Assembly (NCBI GenBank): GCA_025355395.1
Contig: JANXZT010000010.1
Coordinates: 1 to 11,985 of the forward strand
Reading direction: 5' to 3'
Source of the DNA: Betaproteobacteria bacterium
GTDB lineage: Bacteria; Pseudomonadota; Gammaproteobacteria; Burkholderiales; Casimicrobiaceae
DNA: 11,985 nucleotides
Program-made: the position numbers and the translations under genes
Part shown: piece after piece, positions 1 to 5,994 of the stretch
Position numbering within the stretch: position 1 is the first letter of the stretch
How the letters are laid out: the number at the start of each line of letters is the position of its first letter
The notes under the pieces: model-generated
What the model was told of the DNA's origin: nothing
Databases searched by the model: none
Seen by the model: the letters and a program-made list of their open reading frames with translations, nothing else

Positions 1-1
1 G

Positions 2-478
2 CTTTCGCATGCGCGCTTTGGCGGCCTCACCGGCTTGCGCTTCAACATCGGCCGCGTCGAGGGCGGCATCAAGGCGAATGTAATCGCGCCGGCGGCCGAA
101 GTCCGTTTCGGATTTCGCCCGCTGCCGTCAATGGATACCGATGGGTTGCTGCACACCTTGCGCAGCTTCGCCGAGGTTGATCCGGCCGAATTCACCGAGA
201 CCTTCCGCGGCCCGACGCTACCCGCCGGCGACATCGCGAATGCCGAGACGCGTCGTCTAGAAGCGCGCGATCTCGCCGATGCACTCGATATCCCGATCGG
301 CAACGCGGTCGATTTCTGGACCGAGGCCGCGCTGTTCTCGCAAGGCGGTTACACCACGTTCGCCTATGGGCCCGGTGATATCGCGCAGGCGCATAGCGCC
401 GACGAATGGGTCGCTCTCGACCAGTTGCGCGGCTACGCACAAAACATCCATCGCATCATCGCGCAAGGACACGCATGA
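2..478 (+). CDS. argE: N-acetylcitrulline/N-acetylornithine deacetylase, ArgE' type (5' truncated)
   Basis: This is the C-terminal part of an M20-family metallohydrolase that removes the acetyl group from an acetylated arginine precursor in the cytoplasm. The frame is open from base 2, so the true start lies outside the window; the TTG at 35 is only an internal codon. About 158 residues are visible. They include the end of the dimerisation domain (NIGRVEGGIKANVIAPAAE, then FGFRPLPSMD) and the last catalytic segment (GNAVDFWTEAALF, then YGPGDIAQAHSADEW), where the His of AHSADEW should be the metal ligand. The wording of these motifs matches the Xanthomonas enzyme that acts on N-acetylcitrulline, as I remember that family, so acetylcitrulline is the favoured substrate over acetylornithine. 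The stop overlaps the next start by 4 bp (ATGA), the arrangement of a translationally coupled arginine operon. The family call is firm; the exact substrate is inferred. Confidence 0.85.
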   Translation, partial: LSHARFGGLTGLRFNIGRVEGGIKANVIAPAAEVRFGFRPLPSMDTDGLLHTLRSFAEVDPAEFTETFRGPTLPAGDIANAETRRLEARDLADALDIPIGNAVDFWTEAALFSQGGYTTFAYGPGDIAQAHSADEWVALDQLRGYAQNIHRIIAQGHA

Positions 479-2532
479 ACGCCGAAACCCATCTGCAGAT
501 GCGCCAGACCATCGTGCGCCTGCTCTCGAGCATGGCCAGCGCGCGCGAGATCGACCAGTACCTGAAGCGCTTCGCACAACTCGACGCGAAGCGCTTCGCC
601 GTGGTCAAGGTCGGCGGAGCGGTGCTGCGCGACGACCTCGATGCACTGACCTCATCGCTCGCGTTCCTGCAGCAGGTCGGCCTGACCCCGATCGTCGTGC
701 ACGGCGCCGGCCCGCAGCTTGACGAGGAGCTCGCAGCTGCCGGCATTGCCAAGCAGACCGTCGATGGCCTGCGCGTGACCTCGCCGGAAACGCTCGGCAT
801 CGTGCGTCGCGTCTTCCAGACGCAGAACCTGAGTCTCGTCGAAGCGCTGCAAGAGGCCGACGCACGTGCGACCTCGGTCCTGTCCGGCGTGTTCGAGGCC
901 GCGTTCATCGATCGCGATACGCTTGGCCTGGTTGGCAAGGTCGCGCGGGTGAACCTCGCGCCGATCGAGGCGTCGTTGCGCGCCGGTTCGATTCCAGTGA
1001 TCGCCTCGCTCGGCGAAACCGCATCCGGGCAGATCCTCAACATCAACGCCGACTTCGCCGCGAACGAACTCGTGCGCGTGCTGCGGCCGTACAAGATCAT
1101 CTTCCTGACCGGCACCGGTGGCCTGCTCGACGAGAGTGGCAAGGTCATCGACTCGATCAATCTCAGCACCGAATACGAACACCTGATCGCGCAGCCGTGG
1201 ATCAGCGGCGGCATGCGCGTGAAGATCGAGCAGATCAAATCGCTGCTCGATGACCTGCCGTTGGCCTCCTCGGTATCGATCACCAAGCCGGACGAGCTGG
1301 CGAAGGAGCTGTTCGGCTGGGCGCACAAGGAGTTCGATGAGTTCGTCGACCAGGCCAAGGTCACCGTTTCCAAGAAGATCACCACGGAGCAGAAGCTGCG
1401 TCAGTTCTTCCGCGACACGTTCAAGGTCGAGACTAGCGACATGCTCAAGGACGAGGGCAACACCCAGCTGAAGAACCGCGAGGACCGTCTGGCCGAGCTC
1501 GATGCCCTCGCGGTATCGGCCGGAGCAACGGTAGTGGCTTCGGTCACGGGCCGGCGCAAGAAGCCGGATGCCGCGCTCTACGCCGGCAAAGGCAAGGTCG
1601 AGGAAATCGCCGCGCGCAGCAAAGAGACCCAAGCCGATCTCGTCATCTTCGATCACGCCCTGACCGGCGCCCAGCAGCGCAACCTCGAGCGCGCGCTCGA
1701 ATGTCGTGTGATCGACCGCGTCAGCCTTATCCTCGATATCTTCGCGCTGCGTGCGCGAAGCGCCGAAGGCAAGCTGCAGGTCGAGCTCGCCCAGGTCAAG
1801 CATCAGATGACGCGCCTGGTCGGGGGCTGGACCCACCTGGAGCGCCAAAAGGGGGGCATCGGCTTGCGCGGCCCTGGTGAGACGCAACTCGAAACCGACC
1901 GGCGTCTGCTCGGCAACCGCGCCAAGATATTGAACGAACGCCTGCGGCATGTGACGCGGCAGCGGGCAACCCAGAGCCGCACCCGGCGGCGGGCATCGGT
2001 GCGCTCCGTGGCGCTCGTGGGATATACCAACGCCGGCAAGTCAACCCTGTTCAACCGGATGACCGGCGCGAAGGCGTTCGCGGCGAACCAGCTTTTTGCC
2101 ACCCTCGACACCACGCTGCGCCGCGTGTATCTCGCGGAGGCAGACCCGATCGTGCTCTCCGACACGGTCGGCTTCATTCGCGAATTGCCGCACGATCTGG
2201 TCGCCGCTTTCCGCGCCACACTGGCCGAAGCGGCGGATGCGGATCTCGTGCTGCACGTGATCGATGCGAGCCACCCCAATCGCGAAGAACAAATCGCCGC
2301 GGTCGACGCGGTGCTGGCCGAAATCGAGGCCGACCAGGTGCCACAGATTCGCGTGTACAACAAGATTGATGCCGCAGACCTCTCGCCGGGGGTCGAGCGC
2401 GACGAGTCTGGTATACTCCGCGCGGTTCGCTTGAGCGCATTGACCGGCAATGGCTGCGCCCATTTGCGCGCAGCACTGGCCGAGCGCTTTCCGGCACGCG
2501 CACCGCGATGCACCGCCTCCGCCGCGCAATAG
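475..2532 (+). CDS. argB-hflX: Fusion: N-acetylglutamate kinase domain + linker + HflX GTPase
   Basis: One open frame of 685 residues holds two unrelated proteins. Residues 1-280 are an N-acetylglutamate kinase (phosphorylates N-acetylglutamate in arginine synthesis). It begins with an N-terminal helix containing DQYLKRF, as in arginine-sensitive synthase/kinases. Then come KVGGAVL (45-51), VVHGAGPQ (74-81), NINADFAANE (189-198), LTGTGGLLD (211-219) and WISGGMRVK (242-250). Residues 335-685 are HflX, a GTPase that splits stalled or stressed ribosomes. It has GLRGPGETQLETD (463-475), the P-loop GYTNAGKST (516-524), TLDTT (543-547), DTVGF (563-567) and NKID (629-632). Residues 281-334 match neither family. 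The kinase lacks the acetyltransferase domain of xanthomonad synthase/kinases, and HflX lacks roughly its first 20 residues. The start at 475 overlaps the argE' stop (ATGA). An alternative start at 1441 would give a 363-residue protein of HflX size, but with an atypical N-terminus. Chimeric assembly is a real possibility. The domain calls are strong; the reality of the fusion is uncertain. Confidence 0.75.
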   Translation: MNAETHLQMRQTIVRLLSSMASAREIDQYLKRFAQLDAKRFAVVKVGGAVLRDDLDALTSSLAFLQQVGLTPIVVHGAGPQLDEELAAAGIAKQTVDGLRVTSPETLGIVRRVFQTQNLSLVEALQEADARATSVLSGVFEAAFIDRDTLGLVGKVARVNLAPIEASLRAGSIPVIASLGETASGQILNINADFAANELVRVLRPYKIIFLTGTGGLLDESGKVIDSINLSTEYEHLIAQPWISGGMRVKIEQIKSLLDDLPLASSVSITKPDELAKELFGWAHKEFDEFVDQAKVTVSKKITTEQKLRQFFRDTFKVETSDMLKDEGNTQLKNREDRLAELDALAVSAGATVVASVTGRRKKPDAALYAGKGKVEEIAARSKETQADLVIFDHALTGAQQRNLERALECRVIDRVSLILDIFALRARSAEGKLQVELAQVKHQMTRLVGGWTHLERQKGGIGLRGPGETQLETDRRLLGNRAKILNERLRHVTRQRATQSRTRRRASVRSVALVGYTNAGKSTLFNRMTGAKAFAANQLFATLDTTLRRVYLAEADPIVLSDTVGFIRELPHDLVAAFRATLAEAADADLVLHVIDASHPNREEQIAAVDAVLAEIEADQVPQIRVYNKIDAADLSPGVERDESGILRAVRLSALTGNGCAHLRAALAERFPARAPRCTASAAQ
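1315..1476 (+). other. Unassigned linker between the kinase and HflX domains
   Basis: These 54 codons (residues 281-334) begin immediately after the kinase motif ITKPDELAKELF. They end where HflX similarity begins (DRLAELDALAVSAGA). The segment is rich in Lys, Glu and Asp, is predicted helical by eye, and contains VSKKITTEQKLRQFFRDTF. It resembles neither the acetyltransferase start expected after the kinase nor the usual HflX N-terminus. Its pattern recalls the C-terminal part of DUF932 phage/plasmid-type proteins, but this is a memory-based impression of low certainty. It could be a third sequence caught in a chimeric junction, or a real linker. Confidence 0.5.
2409..2417 (+). promoter_or_regulatory. 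Possible extended -10 element inside hflX, upstream of hflK
   Basis: TG, one base, then TATACT (2412-2417) fits an extended -10 for the housekeeping sigma factor. It stands out in GC-rich coding sequence about 180 bp upstream of the hflK start. No convincing -35 hexamer lies 16-18 bp upstream (GGGGTC or similar). The bases are also explained by codons for Ser-Gly-Ile-Leu, so chance is likely. Confidence 0.2.
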
Positions 2533-2596
2533 GCGCAAGCGGAACAGGCGAAAATTTCCATATTGGCGCTCACGGCGCACCTTCCTACGGCATGTC

Positions 2597-3826
2597 ATGT
2601 CGCTGAACGATCCCCAGTGGGGCAAGCGCGGCAACAGCGGACCGCCGGATCTCGACGAGATTTGGCGCAACGTTAACCGCAAGATCAACGAGCTCTTCGG
2701 CAGGCGCGGCAACACCGGCGGCGACGACGGTGGCGGCGGCGGCAAGATGGGCCCGTTCGTTCCGCTCGGTGGCGCGGGCCTCCTGGTCGCGCTGGTGGCG
2801 GTGGTGTGGCTCGCCAGTGGCTTCTATATCGTGGATGAAGGACGCCGTGGGGTGGTGACTCGATTCGGCAAGTACACCGAAATTACCTTGCCCGGACCAC
2901 GGTGGCATTTGCCCTTCCCGGTGGAAGCGGTCGAGCTCGTCGACTTCTCCCAGGTCAAAACAATCGAGATCGGCTACCGCAATACCCCCAAGAACAAGAA
3001 CGAGCGCGAATCGCTTTCGCTCACCGATGACGAGAACATCATCGACATCCAGTTCGCGGTGCAATACAACCTGAAGAGCGCCGACTCCTATCTCTTCAAC
3101 GTCCGCCGGCCCGACCAGATCGTCGCCTTCATTGCGGAGACGGCCATGCGCGAAGTCGTGGGCAAGGCCAAGATGGATTTTGCGCTCTACGAAGGCCGCG
3201 AGCAGATCGCCAAATCCGCCGAAAAGCTGATGCAGGAAATGCTGGATCACTACGGCACCGGGGTTTACGTGCAAAAAGTGACGCTGCAAAACGTGCAGCC
3301 GCCCGACAAGGTCCAGGCGGCGTTCGACGACGCCGTCAAGGCGGGCCAGGACCGCGAGCGCTTCCGCAACGAAGGGCAGGCCTACGCCAATGACGTGGTG
3401 CCGCGCGCACGCGGCAACGCCGCCCGCCTGATCGAGGAAGGCAACGGCTACCAGGCGGAAGTCGTGCAGCGCGCGGAAGGGGACGCGTCGCGCTTCCGGC
3501 AAATCCTGGTCGAATACGCGAAAGCACCCGCGGTGACCCGCGAGCGGCTCTATCTCGACATGGTGCAGTCGGTGCTGGGCAATGCGAGCAAAATCCTCGT
3601 CGACCAGAAGGCCGGCAGCAACAGCCTCTTGTACCTGCCGCTCGACAAGTTGATCCAGCAAGGGAGCGCCGCCGGAGCCGGTGCAGCCGCGGCCGCGACT
3701 GCGACACCCGATCTACCGGCGAGCCGGCAGTCCACACCGCCGGCTGCGGAACCCACCGTTTCGCTCGATCCGGGTCGCTCGCGCGAGAGCCTGCGCAATC
3801 GCGACCGCGGCGGGGATTCGCGATGA
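2597..3826 (+). CDS. hflK: HflK, membrane-anchored SPFH/band-7 partner of FtsH
   Basis: This 409-residue protein forms, with HflC, the periplasm-facing complex that surrounds and modulates the FtsH protease in the inner membrane. The N-terminus starts MSLNDPQWGKRG and continues with PPDLDEIWRNVNRKI, typical of betaproteobacterial HflK. A Gly/Asp-rich cytoplasmic stretch (about 40-50) and one membrane segment (about 55-77) follow. The SPFH domain starts at YIVDEGRRGVVTRFG. The central helical region carries ENIIDIQFAVQY and LQNVQPPDKVQAAFDDA. The tail after about residue 358 is low-complexity Ala/Pro/Arg-rich. The start at 2597 was chosen from homology; no clear Shine-Dalgarno precedes it, and the frame is open upstream into hflX. 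The gap to the hflX stop is 64 bp. The stop overlaps the hflC start by 4 bp, which implies coupled translation and matched stoichiometry with HflC. Confidence 0.95.
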   Translation: MSLNDPQWGKRGNSGPPDLDEIWRNVNRKINELFGRRGNTGGDDGGGGGKMGPFVPLGGAGLLVALVAVVWLASGFYIVDEGRRGVVTRFGKYTEITLPGPRWHLPFPVEAVELVDFSQVKTIEIGYRNTPKNKNERESLSLTDDENIIDIQFAVQYNLKSADSYLFNVRRPDQIVAFIAETAMREVVGKAKMDFALYEGREQIAKSAEKLMQEMLDHYGTGVYVQKVTLQNVQPPDKVQAAFDDAVKAGQDRERFRNEGQAYANDVVPRARGNAARLIEEGNGYQAEVVQRAEGDASRFRQILVEYAKAPAVTRERLYLDMVQSVLGNASKILVDQKAGSNSLLYLPLDKLIQQGSAAGAGAAAAATATPDLPASRQSTPPAAEPTVSLDPGRSRESLRNRDRGGDSR

Positions 3827-4710
3827 AGTTCACGATGCCCATTCTGGCACTGCTGGTGGCGCTGCTGCTGGTCGCGTCGCAGTCGCTCTACACGGTCGAT
3901 CAGCGGCAGTATGCAATCAAGTTCCAGCTCGGCGAGATTGTCGAAATCAAGACCCAGGCCGGCCTGTACGGCAAGCTGCCCCTGGTGCAGAACGTGCGCT
4001 ACTACGACAAGCGCATCCTGCTTCTGGACAACGCCGAGCCCGACCGCGTCACCACCTCCGAAAAGAAGCCGTTGCTGGTCGATTTCTTCGTGCTCTGGCG
4101 CATCACCGATGTGAAGCAATATTACGTGAGCGTGCAGGGCGACGAGGAAGCTGCGCGACGGCGGCTGTCGCAGACGGTGCGGGCGAACCTTGCCGAAGAA
4201 ATCAACAAGCGCTCGGTGCACGATACGATTTCCTCGGAGCGCGAAAAGATCATGATGACCACGCGCCAAAAGGCCGACCAGGACGCCAAATCGATAGGTG
4301 TGGAGATCATCGAAGTCCGGTTGCGGCGGGTGGAGTTGCCGCCGGATGTGACCGCGCCGGTGTTTGCGCGGATGGAATCGGAGCGCCGGCGCGTGGCCAA
4401 CGAGTTGCGCTCGCTCGGCCAGGCCGAGTCGGAAAAGATTCGCGCCGATGCCGATCGACAGCGCGTTGTGATCATCGCCGACGCGTACAAGCAGGCGCAA
4501 ACGGTCAAGGGCGACGGGGATGCCAAGGCCGCATCGATCTATGCCCAGGCCTATGGCGGCAATCCGGAGTTCTATGCGTTTTATCGCAGCCTGGAAGCGT
4601 ACAGGGCGTCGTTTCACAGCAAGGGCGACACCATGGTGCTCGATCCTACCTCGGACTTCTTCCGCTACTGGCGCAGCCCTGCCGGGCAGGCGCCGCGGCC
4701 AGCGAAGTAA
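3823..4710 (+). CDS. hflC: HflC, SPFH/band-7 partner of HflK
   Basis: This 295-residue inner-membrane protein is the obligate partner of HflK in the FtsH-associated complex. It has an N-terminal signal-anchor (about 4-22, Leu/Ala/Val-rich), then the SPFH domain starting at LYTVDQRQYAIKFQLGEI. Conserved stretches are PLLVDFFVLWRITD, AEEINKRSVHDTI and IIEVRLRRVELPPDV. A long charged helical region follows (MESERRRVANELRSLGQAE to DAKAASIYAQAYG), and the end is FYAFYRSLEAYRASF followed by DFFRYWRS. Length and order are normal for the family. It starts in the ATGA overlap with hflK, and a 36-bp gap separates it from the DUF2065 gene. Confidence 0.96.
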   Translation: MKFTMPILALLVALLLVASQSLYTVDQRQYAIKFQLGEIVEIKTQAGLYGKLPLVQNVRYYDKRILLLDNAEPDRVTTSEKKPLLVDFFVLWRITDVKQYYVSVQGDEEAARRRLSQTVRANLAEEINKRSVHDTISSEREKIMMTTRQKADQDAKSIGVEIIEVRLRRVELPPDVTAPVFARMESERRRVANELRSLGQAESEKIRADADRQRVVIIADAYKQAQTVKGDGDAKAASIYAQAYGGNPEFYAFYRSLEAYRASFHSKGDTMVLDPTSDFFRYWRSPAGQAPRPAK

Positions 4711-4746
4711 CACCCACCACGCGTTCACCAGGTCAGAGGGATCGCC

Positions 4747-4938
4747 ATGCCGGAATCGCTGTTGGCGGCATTCGCCCTCGTCTTTGTGCTGGAAGGCTTC
4801 CTGCCGCTCGTCGCCCCGCAGGTCTGGCGCGAAGCGTTCCAGCGCATGCTCGCCATGACCGACGGACAATTGCGTTTCATGGGTCTCGCCGCCGTGCTCA
4901 TCGGGCTGACGGGCTTCTGGCTTGGCATTCATGCGTAA
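4747..4938 (+). CDS. Small two-helix membrane protein, DUF2065 (YjeT-like)
   Basis: This 63-residue hydrophobic protein has two predicted membrane segments (about 5-23 and 42-61). Between them is a short polar loop containing PQVWREAFQRML and the motif RFMGLAAVLIGL. That pattern and size fit the DUF2065/YjeT family, found next to hflC in many beta- and gammaproteobacteria; its function is unknown. The ATG at 4747 is supported by an AGAGGG ribosome-binding site at 4735-4740. The stop overlaps the hisZ start by 8 bp, so it appears to be part of the hflK-hflC-hisZ transcript. Confidence 0.85.
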   Translation: MPESLLAAFALVFVLEGFLPLVAPQVWREAFQRMLAMTDGQLRFMGLAAVLIGLTGFWLGIHA

Positions 4939-5908
4939 CTGGATTCTGCCCGAGCACATCGAGGACATCCTGCCGCCCGAGGCGGAGCGACTCGAGGCGT
5001 TACGCCGGCTGCTGCTCGATCATTTCGCGGCCAACCACTACCGCCTGGTGCAGCCACCGCTGGTCGAGCATCTCGAATCGATATTGACAGGCTCCGGGCA
5101 CGACCTCGAGCTGCAGACGTTCAAGGTGGTCGATCCGCTTTCGGGACGGCTCCTTGGCGTGCGCGCCGACATCACCCCGCAGGCCGCACGGATCGACGCG
5201 CATCTACTCAATGAAGCGGGCGTGACCAGGCTCTGCTATGCGGGAAGCGTACTGCGCACCGTCCCGGAAGGGCTCGACCGGACGCGCGAAGTGCTGCAGA
5301 TCGGGGCCGAGCTTTATGGCGATGCGAGCATTGCCGCCGATGAAGAGGTCGTATCGCTGCTGCTCTCATCGCTCGCCGCGGCCGGTGTGCGCGACCTGCA
5401 TCTGGACCTCGGTCATGTCGGGGTCTATCGCGCACTCGCGCAAGCCGCGGGCATCGCGGGCCATGACGACGACAGCGAGCTCTTTGCGGCGCTGCGCGGC
5501 AAGGACGTTCCGGAGGTGGCGTCGCTTACCGCCAAGCTGCCGACCGTATGGCGCGACGCGCTCAATGCCTTGCCTGCGTTGTATGGTCCGGCCGGGGAGG
5601 TGCTGAGGGAGGCCCGCAACCGGCTGCCCGATACGCCCGCCATCGCCAATGCGCTCGCGGCGCTCGAGGCGCTGGCGCGATCGGCGGAGCCCAACGTCGA
5701 AGCGCTGCACATCGATCTCGCCGATTTGCGCGGCTATCATTATCAGAACGGCGCCATATTCTCGGTGTTTACGGCCGGCGCGCCGACGGCCATTGGCAAC
5801 GGCGGCCGCTATGACGGCATCGGCCGCGCATTCGGCCGTGCGCGTCCCGCCACGGGGTTCACGCTCGACCTGCGCCAACTAGCAAGTCACGTCGCGCGTC
5901 ATCCTTGA
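4931..5908 (+). CDS. hisZ: ATP phosphoribosyltransferase regulatory subunit HisZ (short form)
   Basis: HisZ is a catalytically inactive histidyl-tRNA synthetase paralogue. It binds the short-form HisG to make an active, histidine-regulated ATP phosphoribosyltransferase, the first step of histidine synthesis. The 325 residues begin MRNWILPEHIEDILPPEA. They contain the synthetase-like segment GVRADITPQAARIDAH (about 77-91) and a motif-3-like end, GNGGRYDGIGRAFGRARP (289-306), followed by ATGFTLDL. The protein stops about 17 residues after this point. The usual betaproteobacterial protein of about 380 residues continues with a further C-terminal domain, so this copy appears to lack roughly 55-60 residues. 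Only 86 bp separate the stop from purA, so a frameshifted remainder is not hidden there. The ATG at 4931 is preferred to the in-frame TTG at 4922. hisG is not in the window. Confidence 0.92.
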   Translation: MRNWILPEHIEDILPPEAERLEALRRLLLDHFAANHYRLVQPPLVEHLESILTGSGHDLELQTFKVVDPLSGRLLGVRADITPQAARIDAHLLNEAGVTRLCYAGSVLRTVPEGLDRTREVLQIGAELYGDASIAADEEVVSLLLSSLAAAGVRDLHLDLGHVGVYRALAQAAGIAGHDDDSELFAALRGKDVPEVASLTAKLPTVWRDALNALPALYGPAGEVLREARNRLPDTPAIANALAALEALARSAEPNVEALHIDLADLRGYHYQNGAIFSVFTAGAPTAIGNGGRYDGIGRAFGRARPATGFTLDLRQLASHVARHP

Positions 5909-5938
5909 ATCGGAGATGACCCGCGGCTACGATTCAAG
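5904..5938. repeat. 9-bp inverted repeat spanning the hisZ stop and the purA upstream region
   Basis: CTTGAATCG (5904-5912) and CGATTCAAG (5930-5938) are perfect inverted copies separated by 17 bases; the left arm contains the hisZ stop codon. As RNA it would form a 9-bp stem with a 17-nt loop. No U-tract follows, so it is not a classical intrinsic terminator. It could be an operator dyad, an mRNA-end hairpin or chance. Confidence 0.5.
5905..5933 (+). promoter_or_regulatory. Candidate purA promoter
   Basis: TTGAAT (5905-5910) and TACGAT (5928-5933) are separated by 17 bp, each matching 4 of 6 bases of the sigma-70 hexamers. Transcription would start near 5940 and leave a leader of about 55 nt before the purA ATG. 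Both hexamers lie within or overlap the arms of the 5904-5938 dyad, so a dyad-binding protein could block this promoter. This is inferred from consensus alone. Confidence 0.3.
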
Positions 5939-5994
5939 CCGTAAATGAAGATCGAAAAGTCGTCTCTGACCCTACTTACCAGGATATCAGCAGC

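Noticed and set aside
652..1950. Long antisense open frame (432 codons) opposite the kinase-HflX gene
   Set aside because: It has no recognisable motifs, it mirrors the codon structure of a GC-rich gene on the + strand, and the + strand is fully explained by two known families.
1..4710. Codon-usage shift at the fusion point as proof of foreign origin
   Set aside because: By hand, tyrosine codons are mostly TAC left of the junction and mostly TAT in hisZ, but hflK also prefers TAC; the counts are too small and inconsistent to use.
3550..4968. Antisense open frame of 472 codons opposite hflK, hflC and the DUF2065 gene
   Set aside because: It runs across three well-supported genes and their junctions; its composition (Arg/His/Gln-rich) is typical of a shadow frame in GC-rich DNA.
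5909..5994. A frameshifted remainder of hisZ downstream of its stop
   Set aside because: Only 86 bp remain before purA and no frame there reads like the missing C-terminal domain, so the short length is a loss rather than a simple frameshift.
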